The notes below the pieces were generated by a model. That model was not told the origin of the DNA. It was given only the letters and a program-made list of their open reading frames with translations, and searched no databases. Shown piece by piece: positions 28,701 through 36,014 of a DNA stretch of 64,000 nucleotides; positions within the stretch are counted from its first letter, which is position 1, and each line of letters begins with the position of its first letter. Origin of the DNA: JACQFV01 sp964593585 (GTDB lineage: Bacteria > Zixibacteria > MSB-5A5 > WJJR01); the NCBI GenBank assembly GCA_964593585.1, contig CAZQIZ010000007.1, forward strand, positions 1 through 64,000. Reading direction: 5' to 3'. The translations under genes were made by a program, and so were the position numbers.

Positions 28701-30984
28701 CGGTCCGGGTGATGTCCTCCACCGGACGACGGAACACCACCCACAGCACGCCGAGGATGGCGCCGGCGCTGTCGCGCAGCGCCTGCCCCACATAGGCCGC
28801 CGCTCCGTGCTCGCGCAGGTAATCGTCGTAGGGGAATTGCTCCTGCACCCCGTCCACGCAGGCAAGACTTCCTTCGGCCAGAGCGACCGCGCACGGTGTG
28901 CCGGCCAATTCGTATTCCATGTCTTCGACGACCGCGCCGTCTTTCACGTAGGCGATCGTCCGGATGCGCGTGGCGGGGTTGTCAAGCGTTTGCCCGATGC
29001 TGACCATGTCGGCGCCCAGCGCCTCCGACAGGTGCAACGCCAACGACCGGAAGAACTCATCGCCGGTCGCCGACGATATCCCGCGCGCCACCTGCCAGAT
29101 CATCTGATCGGCCTGGCGCCGGTCGGTGATGTCCACCGCCGAGCCGACAAACCCCTGGTAAGTTCCGTTGGCGTCCCAGCGCGGCGCGCCGGTGTTCAGA
29201 AGCGTCCGCCAGCGCCCCTCCGATGACTTCACCCGGAACTCATTCTCAAAACGCTGCCGATTGCGCAGCGACTCTTCGATCGCACCCCACGCCGCGCGCC
29301 GGTCCTCCGGGTGCATGACCGACAGCCATCCGTGCCCCATCGCCTGCGCCACCGTCTGCCCGGTCAGTTTCTCCCAGGTCTGGTTGACAAAGACACAGTG
29401 CGTCTCGACGTCGGTCATCCAGATGACCGCCGGCGTCAGGTTCGCCACGCTGCGAAAGCGCTCCTCGCTTTCGGCGAGCGCCAGAGTGGCCTCGTGCTGT
29501 TCGGTGACATCCTGCGACGAACCGATGTAGCCCATGAAATCGCCGCCGGGCGCAAAGCGCGGCACACCGTTGATGTGCACCCAGCGCCACTGCCCGTCAT
29601 GACGGCGCAGCCGCACGGTGGTCGCGTAGGGCTTCCAGGCATGGAACGCCTCGGCGTAATCGCGCATCACCCGTTCGCGATCGTCCGGATGGATGGCGCT
29701 CAACCATCCCGACCCGACCAGATCGTCATACGCCAGCCCGGTGAATTGCATCACCCGCAGATTGGCGAAGGTGATCCCCATGTCCAGCCCGGAGGCCCAG
29801 ATCATAAACGGTGTCGAATCGGCGATGCTGCGGAACCGCGCCTCGCTTTCGCGCAACGCCTCCTCGACCCGCTTCTGCGCCGTGATGTCGGTGATGAATC
29901 CCTCGAGGCAGCGGATGTGGCCGCCGCGCCCCTGCACCGCCCGTCCCTGCTCCCAGACCCAGCGGATGTCGCCTTCGGCGCGCACAATGCGGTATTGCAT
30001 CTGGAAGCTGGTGTCGCCGCGCACTCCCGCCAAGACCGCCTCAGTGACCATCTGCCGGTCGTCGGGATAGATCAGCCGGGCGTAGGTGGTCGTGCGGTTC
30101 TGAATCAGGTCGTGCGGTTCGTATCCGGTCAGGGCCCGGCAGCCCTGACTGACAAAGAGCATCGTCCAGTGTTCGTCCAGCAGGCAACGGTAGGCCATCC
30201 CGGGCAGGTTGGACAGCAACGTCGACATCGCCCGCTGGTTTTCGCGCAGGCGCAGTTCGCCCTCGCGGCGCTCGGACACATCGCGCATGACGGCGCTGAA
30301 GAGCCGGCGGCCACGGGCCTGGAATTCGGACACGGTGACTTCGATGGGAAAGACCGAGCCATCCCGCCGCTGCGCGTCCACTTCGCGCGTCACTCCCATC
30401 ACCTGACGGCCATCGATGCGCCCCTCCACATACCCCGACAGCGCCTCCCGGTGCGCCGCCCGGTGATGATCCGGCATCAGTTGCTCAAGCGACATCCCGC
30501 GCAACGCCCCCGGCGGATAGTCGAACATCGCTTCCGCCGCCGGGTTGGCGGAGACAATCACGCCGTCCGCGTCGGCGGTGAGAATGCCGTCGCGGGTTGA
30601 GCTCAGAATCGCCTCGTTCTGTGCGCGGCTGTCCTCCAGCGCAATGTACATGCGCTCGCGCCGGATCAAGAGAAGCGCCATCAGCCAGATTGATCCCAGA
30701 GCCAGCACGCGCTCCAGCGTAATCTCAAGCGTGATGTTCTCCGCCGAGATCCAGTGGTAACCGTGGTCGGCGGCCATGAGGGCGGTGGAGAGGATCGTGA
30801 TGAACACACCCTGCCGTCGCCCAAGCGCGATGAACGCCAGCGCCACCAGAGGCACGTACCCCATCGACAGCACCGCACCCCCGACCCGGAAGAACTCCAG
30901 CACGGAGATCGCCACAATCGCGGCAAGAATGCCCAGACTGATAAAAGGTCTTGGCTTGGCGGTCTGATGCATGGAACGGTTCAC
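25795..30984 (-). CDS. hybrid sensor histidine kinase with multiple PAS domains, GAF-like domain and C-terminal receiver
   Basis: About 1,729 residues from a GTG at 30984, chosen because GGGGGA lies just upstream; the frame also opens at a TTG at 31032. Four N-terminal hydrophobic segments are followed by about eight PAS units (recurrent SEERFRxxxxxxP openings, several with PAC-like W-x-W segments), interrupted after the fourth by a GAF-like region (DEFFRSLALHLSEALGADMV). The last two PAS units use the variant opening DFSGIREYLQSLADEGITDL. The kinase core has the H-box LAGQIAHDFNNLLGP, N-box NLINNGIEAM, and G-boxes DTGCGIP and KRGTGLGLPVV. The receiver has VIDDDP, phospho-acceptor Asp in IIDMVMDG, and Lys in LAKPI. 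It presumably senses several cues and hands phosphate to an unlinked partner, since no response regulator gene adjoins it. Confidence 0.92.
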   Translation of the reverse strand: MNRSMHQTAKPRPFISLGILAAIVAISVLEFFRVGGAVLSMGYVPLVALAFIALGRRQGVFITILSTALMAADHGYHWISAENITLEITLERVLALGSIWLMALLLIRRERMYIALEDSRAQNEAILSSTRDGILTADADGVIVSANPAAEAMFDYPPGALRGMSLEQLMPDHHRAAHREALSGYVEGRIDGRQVMGVTREVDAQRRDGSVFPIEVTVSEFQARGRRLFSAVMRDVSERREGELRLRENQRAMSTLLSNLPGMAYRCLLDEHWTMLFVSQGCRALTGYEPHDLIQNRTTTYARLIYPDDRQMVTEAVLAGVRGDTSFQMQYRIVRAEGDIRWVWEQGRAVQGRGGHIRCLEGFITDITAQKRVEEALRESEARFRSIADSTPFMIWASGLDMGITFANLRVMQFTGLAYDDLVGSGWLSAIHPDDRERVMRDYAEAFHAWKPYATTVRLRRHDGQWRWVHINGVPRFAPGGDFMGYIGSSQDVTEQHEATLALAESEERFRSVANLTPAVIWMTDVETHCVFVNQTWEKLTGQTVAQAMGHGWLSVMHPEDRRAAWGAIEESLRNRQRFENEFRVKSSEGRWRTLLNTGAPRWDANGTYQGFVGSAVDITDRRQADQMIWQVARGISSATGDEFFRSLALHLSEALGADMVSIGQTLDNPATRIRTIAYVKDGAVVEDMEYELAGTPCAVALAEGSLACVDGVQEQFPYDDYLREHGAAAYVGQALRDSAGAILGVLWVVFRRPVEDITRTVSLLRIFAVRAAAESERRRATEALRQSEERFRLALDNSAIQVFQQDRDLRYTWMYNPLPGYDPSDVIGLTDADIFRPEEAALLTELKRGVMESGVGVRRQVVVTLDGRRLHFDLSVEPLRDAGGMVTGVTCAAVDVTERQRSAEALRESEERFRLSLKAGHIIVFHQDAQLRYTWIHNPAQPDAGEIVGRTDREWLPADEAEALERVKRNVLRTGVGAQTEVTLSPGGVSRTYDLAIEPEFNGGGAVIGLNCVANDITDRKAMEMALRNSEQRYRRLFEDAPIALMEDDFSGIREYLQSLADEGITDLQAHFDAHPELLQECHNRIRPLGINAAGRALLGVRSSADLALGIMPLSTPASYESFGKFVLALWAGCTQYEEQTTLMSLEGMPRQVVIYSMIAPGNEETWRLVITSMIDVTAQRKAEEALRQSESRFRHLFNESPMAKLELDVSAARAVLLQAGALPHEPLEPWLERHPELMGRCMEALRFGSINATALRVFRAASELALRNNIPALFTEATRMAFRGFLARLWSGESTYEVETTFLTLTGETRIGKAHCVRLTEPAWDWTQILIAIVDITESRQAEEELARAKRLETAGRLAGQIAHDFNNLLGPLVAYPEILQAKFPDEGRAHEMLRDMQEAALQIAEINQELLTLSRRGHYNTEPLELNKLVQKAMRTAEIPDTVAVAMDLAPGDIVIRGGGAQLMRVMLNLINNGIEAMDGVGELTVRTERLTLEGPLHRYANVTQGDYARVTVSDTGCGIPAGELDAVFEPLYTTKKTDRKRGTGLGLPVVNSVVEDHNGYVDVASTVGRGTTFSLYFPLLRDESASSAADCTIEDGHGERVMVIDDDPLQQRIAQTALERVGYRVSVAGSGEEALAFLADHPQDVVIIDMVMDGIDGAETLRRIRALYPEQRAMILTGYATPDRAQAALALGRCELLAKPIQVTALTHAIQRALSRRDDPANVDV

Positions 30985-31329
30985 GCCATCCCCCGTGGCT
31001 GAAGCCCACCGCGCGCGAATCCGGCCGGTCAAGGTCGCGATTCACCTGCCCTACCAATGAGTTATCGGGAAGTCCTGAAATGTCTTAACGCGCGCCGGGC
31101 CGACTGTCACTGCGGCTCGCCCAAGGTCAACGTCGTCCGGACGCGAAAGACCCTGCCAAAGGAGCCAACGAGTCGCTGTCGCTGAGGGGAAGTTTAACAG
31201 TCTGCCGGACAGCGGGATCAGGCGCCAAGCCGTGCTGGCGCAAGAGGTTCGACGTCATCAAACCATCGTGATGGACAAAATAGTATTTGCCTTGAACGAA
31301 TGAATACATAATCTGTCACCTTTACCGCA

Positions 31330-31344
31330 GCGTCAAATTGACGC
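31330..31344. promoter_or_regulatory. operator-like palindrome upstream of the cytochrome oxidase locus
   Basis: GCGTCAA-A-TTGACGC is a perfect 7+7 inverted repeat ending 35 nt before the GTG start of the cupredoxin-like lipoprotein. A possible -10 (CATAAT, about 31306-31311) lies just upstream, which would place the palindrome near the transcription start. The rest of the roughly 400-nt divergent spacer holds no gene I can support. Confidence 0.4.
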
Positions 31345-31379
31345 CCGGTCATTTTCGCCCCATTGAAAGGAGCACACCC

Positions 31380-32186
31380 GTGAAGGATCGCACGATCAGC
31401 CGTCGGCAGCTCGCGGCCGCCCTTGTCTGCGCCGGACTCATCACGCTGGCCGGATGCGGCGGCGGCGGGGGAGACCAATCCGCCTCCAAGCCGGCCGGCC
31501 AGCCGTCCACCCAGGCCCCGCCCGCGCAAGCCGCGGCGGCCACCGCGCGCATCAACGGACGGATCAAGTTCGATGGCGCCGCGCCCAAGCCCACCAAGAT
31601 CATGATGGACGCCGACCCCGTCTGCCAAAAGCAGCACGCCACCGAGGTCTACACCAACGAGTATGCCGTCGATGCCAACGGCGGCTTCGCCAATGTCTTC
31701 GTGTATGTGAAAAACTACAACGGGCCCAAGCCGCCGGTCCCGGCCGACACCATCATCTTCGACCAGAAGGGATGCGAATACTTCCCGCATGTCTTCGGTC
31801 TGCGCGCAGGCCAGCCGCTGGCCATCCTCAACAGCGACCCGACGCTGCACAACGTCCATGCCGTCCCCACGATCAACTCGCAGTTCAACCTCGCCATGCC
31901 CAAGCAGGGCATGCGCGTGACCAAGGTCTTCGACAAGCCCGAAGTGATGGTAAAGATCAAGTGCGATGTGCACTCGTGGATGGCTGCCTATGCCGGCGTG
32001 CTTGATCATCCGCACTTCGATGTCTCCGAGGCGGGGGGCGCCTACGAAATCGGCCCGCTGCCGCCCGGCACCTACGAAGTCGAGGCCTGGCATGAGAAGC
32101 TCGGCACGATGACGCAGACGATTACCGTTGGCGACAACGCCGCCGCCACCGCCGATTTCACATTCACCCCCAAGGCTGGCGCCTGA
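31380..32186 (+). CDS. cupredoxin-like lipoprotein heading the cytochrome oxidase locus
   Basis: 268 residues from a GTG at 31380, supported by AAAGGAG 7 nt upstream. The N-terminus has RR-x-hydrophobic character (ISRRQLAAALVCAG) and a lipobox (LITLAGC), so it is probably a lipid-anchored protein. A low-complexity Ala/Pro/Gln linker follows. The mature part has possible copper ligands His-x-x-His (LHNVHAVP) and Cys-x2-His-x2-Met (KCDVHSWM) in a cupredoxin-like order. Near the end it resembles carboxypeptidase-regulatory-like beta domains (GAYEIGPLPPGTYEVEAWHE). Its place 77 nt before the subunit I gene suggests a role in electron or copper delivery to the oxidase; this is inference. Confidence 0.82.
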   Translation: MKDRTISRRQLAAALVCAGLITLAGCGGGGGDQSASKPAGQPSTQAPPAQAAAATARINGRIKFDGAAPKPTKIMMDADPVCQKQHATEVYTNEYAVDANGGFANVFVYVKNYNGPKPPVPADTIIFDQKGCEYFPHVFGLRAGQPLAILNSDPTLHNVHAVPTINSQFNLAMPKQGMRVTKVFDKPEVMVKIKCDVHSWMAAYAGVLDHPHFDVSEAGGAYEIGPLPPGTYEVEAWHEKLGTMTQTITVGDNAAATADFTFTPKAGA

Positions 32187-32263
32187 CGGCGGGGGAGAGC
32201 GCGAACGCACCTGAACACCGGCGCGGCCGGGCCTGATCGACCCGCCGCGCGACGAGGCAACGG

Positions 32264-34048
32264 ATGGACCACCAGCAGACCGCTCAACCGACCCACAGCG
32301 CGCACACCGCGCCGGTCCACGGCCATCACGAGCCGGATTTGGGCTTCTGGCGCCGGTACATCTTCTCCGTCGATCACAAGGTGATCGGCGTGCAGTATGG
32401 CATCACCGCGCTGGTTTTCCTGTTTTTCGGTTTCTGCCTGATGATGATGATGCGCTGGCAGCTCGCCTACCCCGGCGAGCCCATGCCCCTCATCGGCAGT
32501 TGGATCTCCGAGAACTTCATGCCCGGCGGCATCATGCTCCCCGAGTTCTACAACTCGCTGGGGGCGATGCATGGCACCATCATGGTCTTTCTTGGCGTCG
32601 TGCCGCTCGCGGTCGGCGCCTTCGGCAACTATGTCATGCCGCTGCAGGTCGGCGCCCCCGACATGGCCTTTCCGAAGCTCAACATGATGTCCTACTGGGT
32701 CTATTTCGTCGGCGGTGTCATCATGCTGGCCTCGTTCTTTGTCCCCGGCGGCGCCGCCAACTCCGGCTGGACCTCGTATGCGCCCCTCTCAAGCATCGCC
32801 ACCGCCGGCCAGACATGGTGGCTGTGCGGGATGGTGTTTCTGATCACCTCGTCGCTTTTGGGCTCGATTAACTTCATTGTCACCATCATCCAACTGCGCG
32901 CCAAAGGTCTGACTTGGATGCGGCTGCCGTTCTTCGTCTGGGCGCAGTTCGTCACGTCGTTCCTGCTGCTTCTGGCCTTTCCACCGCTGGAGGCGGCCGC
33001 GATTCTGCAACTGATGGACCGTCTGGTGGGCACCTCGTTCTTCCTGCCCTCCGGGCTGGTCGTCTCCGGACAGGCGCTCGATGTTGCCGGCGGCGGCAGT
33101 CCGCTTCTGTGGCAGCACCTCTTCTGGTTTTTGGCGCACCCCGAAGTCTATGTGCTGATCCTGCCGGCGTTGGGCATCGTCGCCGAGATCATCGCCAACA
33201 ACACCCGCAAGCCGCTATGGGGGTACCGGTCGCTCGTCTACGCGACCATCTTCCTCGGCTTCATGTCGTTTATCGTCTGGGCCCACCACATGTTCTTAAC
33301 CGGCATGGGCACCGCCATCTCGGCCTTCTTCCAGACCACCACGATGATCATCTCGATCCCGTCGGTGATCATCATCACCGCGCTGGTGATCTCGTTGTGG
33401 GGCGGTTCGATCCGTTTTTCGACACCGATGCTGTTTGCCCTCGGTTTCCTGCCGATGTTCGGCATCGGCGGGCTGACCGGCCTGCCGCTCGGGCTGGCCA
33501 CCACCGACATCCATCTGCACGACACGCTCTATGTCATCGGGCATTTCCACTATGTCGTCGCGCCCGGCTCGATCATCGCGCTGTTTGCCGGCATCTACTA
33601 CTGGTTCCCGAAGGTGACCGGACGCAAGATGAGCGACGCCCTCGGCAAAGTGCACTTCTGGGGCACGCTCATTTGCATGAACGTGATCTTCATGCCCATG
33701 TTCATTCAGGGACTGGCCGGGGTGTCGCGCCGCCTCTACGATGGCGGGCAGCAATACGCCCACGCGCAGGGAGTCTTCCATTGGAACGAGATCATGTCGT
33801 GGGGTGCCTGGATACTGGCAATCGCGCAATTGCCGTTCATCTTCAACTTCTTCTATAGCATCTTTAAGGGGCAGAAGGTCGACGCCAATCCTTGGCAGGC
33901 GACCACCCTCGACTGGGCCGCCGCGCCGTCGCCGCCGCCCCATGGCAACTTCACCGCCGAGCCGGTGGTGCACCGCGGACCGTATGAATACTCCGTCCCC
34001 GGCGATCCCACCGACTTCACACCCCAAAACGCGCCGGCGAGGGCTTAG
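32264..34048 (+). CDS. ctaD: cytochrome c oxidase subunit I
   Basis: 594 residues, about 12-14 hydrophobic segments. This is the catalytic haem-copper subunit of the inner membrane, reducing O2 and pumping protons. The low-spin haem region is GAMHGTIMVFLGVVPLAVG. The CuB and His-Tyr cross-link region is FWFLAHPEVYVLILPALG, with the Glu of type A1 oxidases, and the CuB di-histidine is WAHHMFLTGMG. The haem a3/a His pair lies in YVIGHFHYVVAPGS. A soluble N-terminus (about 30 residues, His-rich) and a C-terminal tail of about 60 residues extend the core. Subunit III starts 3 nt after the stop codon. Confidence 0.97.
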   Translation: MDHQQTAQPTHSAHTAPVHGHHEPDLGFWRRYIFSVDHKVIGVQYGITALVFLFFGFCLMMMMRWQLAYPGEPMPLIGSWISENFMPGGIMLPEFYNSLGAMHGTIMVFLGVVPLAVGAFGNYVMPLQVGAPDMAFPKLNMMSYWVYFVGGVIMLASFFVPGGAANSGWTSYAPLSSIATAGQTWWLCGMVFLITSSLLGSINFIVTIIQLRAKGLTWMRLPFFVWAQFVTSFLLLLAFPPLEAAAILQLMDRLVGTSFFLPSGLVVSGQALDVAGGGSPLLWQHLFWFLAHPEVYVLILPALGIVAEIIANNTRKPLWGYRSLVYATIFLGFMSFIVWAHHMFLTGMGTAISAFFQTTTMIISIPSVIIITALVISLWGGSIRFSTPMLFALGFLPMFGIGGLTGLPLGLATTDIHLHDTLYVIGHFHYVVAPGSIIALFAGIYYWFPKVTGRKMSDALGKVHFWGTLICMNVIFMPMFIQGLAGVSRRLYDGGQQYAHAQGVFHWNEIMSWGAWILAIAQLPFIFNFFYSIFKGQKVDANPWQATTLDWAAAPSPPPHGNFTAEPVVHRGPYEYSVPGDPTDFTPQNAPARA

Positions 34049-34051
34049 ACC

Positions 34052-34642
34052 ATGCAGATACCCTATTCCGTCGACCCGCGCGCCGACACCGGGCTCTACA
34101 ACGGCAAACTCGGCATCTGGCTGTTTTTGGCCTCCGAAGTCATGCTCTTCGGCGCGCTGTTCTCATCCTATGTGCTCCTGCGCGTCGGCGCCGCGACTTG
34201 GCCGCATGGCGCCGACATTCTCAATGTCCCCCTGGCGACGCTCAACACCATGGTCCTGATCACCTCGTCGGTCACCATGGTCATGGCCTGGGCGTCGCTG
34301 AAGATGGGACGCTTCGCCGCGCACCGGATGTACCTGCTGTTGACCTTCCTGTGCGGCTGCGGCTTCATGGTGATCAAGGCGATCGAGTATGGCGCCAAAT
34401 TCTCGCACCATCTCTATCCGTCCAACGACACCTTTCTGGGGATCTACTTTACGCTCACCGGTCTGCATGGACTGCATGTGCTCGGCGGCATGGTGGTCAT
34501 GGCCTATCTCCTGATCACCGGGCCGGGAATGTGGAAGCGCGAGCCGGGACGGTTCACCAACCGGGTCGAGGTCACCGGGTTGTACTGGCATTTTGTCGAC
34601 CTGGTATGGATCTTTCTCTTCCCCCTGCTCTATCTCCTGTAG
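34052..34642 (+). CDS. ctaE: cytochrome c oxidase subunit III
   Basis: 196 residues with five predicted membrane segments, the short bacterial form. Signatures are GKLGIWLFLASEVMLFGALF near the start, GIYFTLTGLHGLHVLGGMVV in the middle and GLYWHFVDLVWIFLFPLLYL at the end. It supports stability and proton uptake of subunit I in the complex. Translationally tight with the subunit I gene. Confidence 0.96.
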   Translation: MQIPYSVDPRADTGLYNGKLGIWLFLASEVMLFGALFSSYVLLRVGAATWPHGADILNVPLATLNTMVLITSSVTMVMAWASLKMGRFAAHRMYLLLTFLCGCGFMVIKAIEYGAKFSHHLYPSNDTFLGIYFTLTGLHGLHVLGGMVVMAYLLITGPGMWKREPGRFTNRVEVTGLYWHFVDLVWIFLFPLLYLL

Positions 34643-34661
34643 GGGGAAGGAGGATTTGAAC

Positions 34662-35111
34662 ATGGAGCGTGTCGGACATCTGATCACCGCCGTCGGCGTC
34701 TTGGCGCTGGTGGCGTCCTGTTCTTCCGGTTCGTCGTCGCAAAGCACCACCGCGCGCAAGGCGCCCAAGCGACTGGGCGAAAAGCCCGCGGCCGTCGTCC
34801 CCGCCGCCGCCGAGACCCCGGTGGCTTCCGCCGCCGCGGCCGACACCGTCGCCGCGCCGGCCACTCCGCGGATCCTGTTTGTCAATGTCGCGGCCGCCAA
34901 TGTGCGCGCCACACCCTCCCGCGAGGGCGCCATTGTCACCAAGCTGAAGTTCCTCGATACCGTGACCGCCACCGGCGCGCTCGACGGCGAGTGGGTCGAG
35001 GTGGACGTGAAGAAGGCGGATGGAACGACACAGAAGGCGTGGATCCACAGCACCCTGATTTCGGCCTCGCGCGAGCAGGCCGAGGCCGTCAAGGCCGCCG
35101 CCGGCAAATAG
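34662..35111 (+). CDS. SH3-domain lipoprotein within the oxidase operon
   Basis: 149 residues. The ATG at 34662 follows AAGGAGGA by 8 nt. A lipoprotein signal (VGVLALVASC) and an Ala/Pro-rich linker lead to a bacterial SH3 (SH3_3) domain: VNVAAANVRATPSREGAIVT, then GEWVEVDVKK and AWIHSTLI. Such domains usually bind peptides or cell wall. It sits 19 nt after subunit III and 25 nt before subunit IV, so it is part of the operon. Its role there is unknown; a periplasmic assembly or anchoring factor is possible. Confidence 0.85.
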   Translation: MERVGHLITAVGVLALVASCSSGSSSQSTTARKAPKRLGEKPAAVVPAAAETPVASAAAADTVAAPATPRILFVNVAAANVRATPSREGAIVTKLKFLDTVTATGALDGEWVEVDVKKADGTTQKAWIHSTLISASREQAEAVKAAAGK

Positions 35112-35136
35112 ACGCCGCGGCGCGTAAGGAGAAAGA

Positions 35137-35439
35137 ATGGCAGATGCGCATGCCCATGATGTGAAAAAAGAGGTCCGCGGCTACATTGGCGTCTTCGTCG
35201 CATTGGCCGCGCTCACCGCCCTGACCGTCATGGCCTCCTATCTCGATGTCTCCAAGACCATGCACATCGTGATCGCGCTGGCCATCGCCGTGGTCAAGGG
35301 CTCGCTGGTCGGCATGTACTTCATGCACCTGATCTCCGAACGCAGACTGATCTACTGGGCGCTCTATCTGACCGCGATTTTCTTTGTCGTGCTCATGTGC
35401 CTGCCGCTGTTCACACAGGCTGATCATCTGGGACACTGA
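35137..35439 (+). CDS. cytochrome c oxidase subunit IV (prokaryotic type)
   Basis: 100 residues with three hydrophobic segments (about 15-37, 43-63, 72-92). The pattern YIGVFVALAALTALTVMASY, then VAIAVVKGSLVGMYFMHLIS, is that of the small prokaryotic subunit IV, including the conserved Lys-Gly and MxFMHL. Good ribosome site AAGGAGA. Small accessory subunit of the oxidase in the inner membrane. Confidence 0.93.
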   Translation: MADAHAHDVKKEVRGYIGVFVALAALTALTVMASYLDVSKTMHIVIALAIAVVKGSLVGMYFMHLISERRLIYWALYLTAIFFVVLMCLPLFTQADHLGH

Positions 35440-35442
35440 TCG

Positions 35443-35649
35443 ATGTCGCTGAAGGCCTTTCATATCGCGTTCATCACGCTCTCCTCGCTGGTGTCGTTCT
35501 TCTGCGCCGCCTGGGGGCTCTGGCATTACGCGGCCGGGGAGGGGATGTCATCGCTCGCCTTTGGGCTGTGCTTCCTCCTGGGCGGAATCGCATTGATCGT
35601 GTATGGCATCCATTTCCTCCGCAAACTGAAAGGCATCAGCTTCCTATGA
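35443..35649 (+). CDS. unrecognised 68-residue membrane protein in the oxidase operon
   Basis: Starts 3 nt after the subunit IV stop codon. Two predicted membrane helices (about 6-29 and 36-58) and a basic C-terminal end (FLRKLKG). No family recognised. Its tight position between subunit IV and subunit II genes suggests a small accessory subunit or assembly factor. Confidence 0.75.
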   Translation: MSLKAFHIAFITLSSLVSFFCAAWGLWHYAAGEGMSSLAFGLCFLLGGIALIVYGIHFLRKLKGISFL

Positions 35650-35678
35650 TCCGCCCCCTGATGCCATTACGATCCATC

Positions 35679-35709
35679 GGGAGGGCGAGGCTTCTGCCGA
35701 GCCTGCTCT
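35679..35709 (+). repeat. repeat family E, single arm
   Basis: GGGAGGGCGAGGCTTCTGCC followed by GAGCCTGCTCT. Nearly identical to both arms of the inverted repeat at 55776-55854. It lies within the oxidase operon just ahead of a small gene. Confidence 0.65.
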
Positions 35710-35741
35710 CTTTGGCGCGTCACGCAAGACGGCTGGGCGGG

Positions 35742-36014
35742 ATGCGGATATTCTTCGTCGTGTCGGCCGTACCGGTCATTCTCCTGCTCGCCGCCGCCGA
35801 CACCCACGCCTGTTCCGTCTGTCTGGGTGATCCCTCCTCGCCGATGACCCAGGGGATGAACAGCGCCATCTGGGCGCTCTTGGCCGTCACCGGCACCGTG
35901 CTCTCGACCTTTGTCGCATTCTTCCTCTATCTCTGGCGGCGTGCCCGCGTTTCACGGCACACCTCCATCGACACCGAATGGCTCGAAGGACTGCGAGGTG
36001 CCAAGCATGTATGA
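35742..36014 (+). CDS. small CxxC membrane protein in the oxidase operon
   Basis: 90 residues from the ATG at 35742. The frame is open further upstream, but that part is translated from repeat element E and has no protein character, so the later start is preferred. An N-terminal hydrophobic stretch that could be a signal peptide (MRIFFVVSAVPVILLLAAAD) leads to THACSVCLGDPSSPMTQGMN, then one membrane helix (about 49-71) and a basic tail. The Cys-x2-Cys with nearby Met suggests metal or thiol chemistry at the periplasmic face, but no family name is recognised. It overlaps the subunit II start by 8 nt, which indicates translational coupling. Possibly a copper-insertion factor. Confidence 0.7.
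   Translation: MRIFFVVSAVPVILLLAAADTHACSVCLGDPSSPMTQGMNSAIWALLAVTGTVLSTFVAFFLYLWRRARVSRHTSIDTEWLEGLRGAKHV

Noticed and set aside
29311..30600. Plus-strand ORF of 429 codons inside the histidine kinase gene
   Set aside because: Antisense to PAS domains with clear motifs. No ribosome site and no recognisable protein features.
31127..31309. 60-codon minus-strand ORF in the divergent spacer
   Set aside because: Short, without ribosome site or motif; it overlaps the region where promoters for the oxidase locus are expected.
31218..32210. Minus-strand ORF of 330 codons opposite the cupredoxin-like lipoprotein
   Set aside because: Low-complexity Gly/Arg/Val sequence. The plus frame has a ribosome site, a lipobox and operon context.
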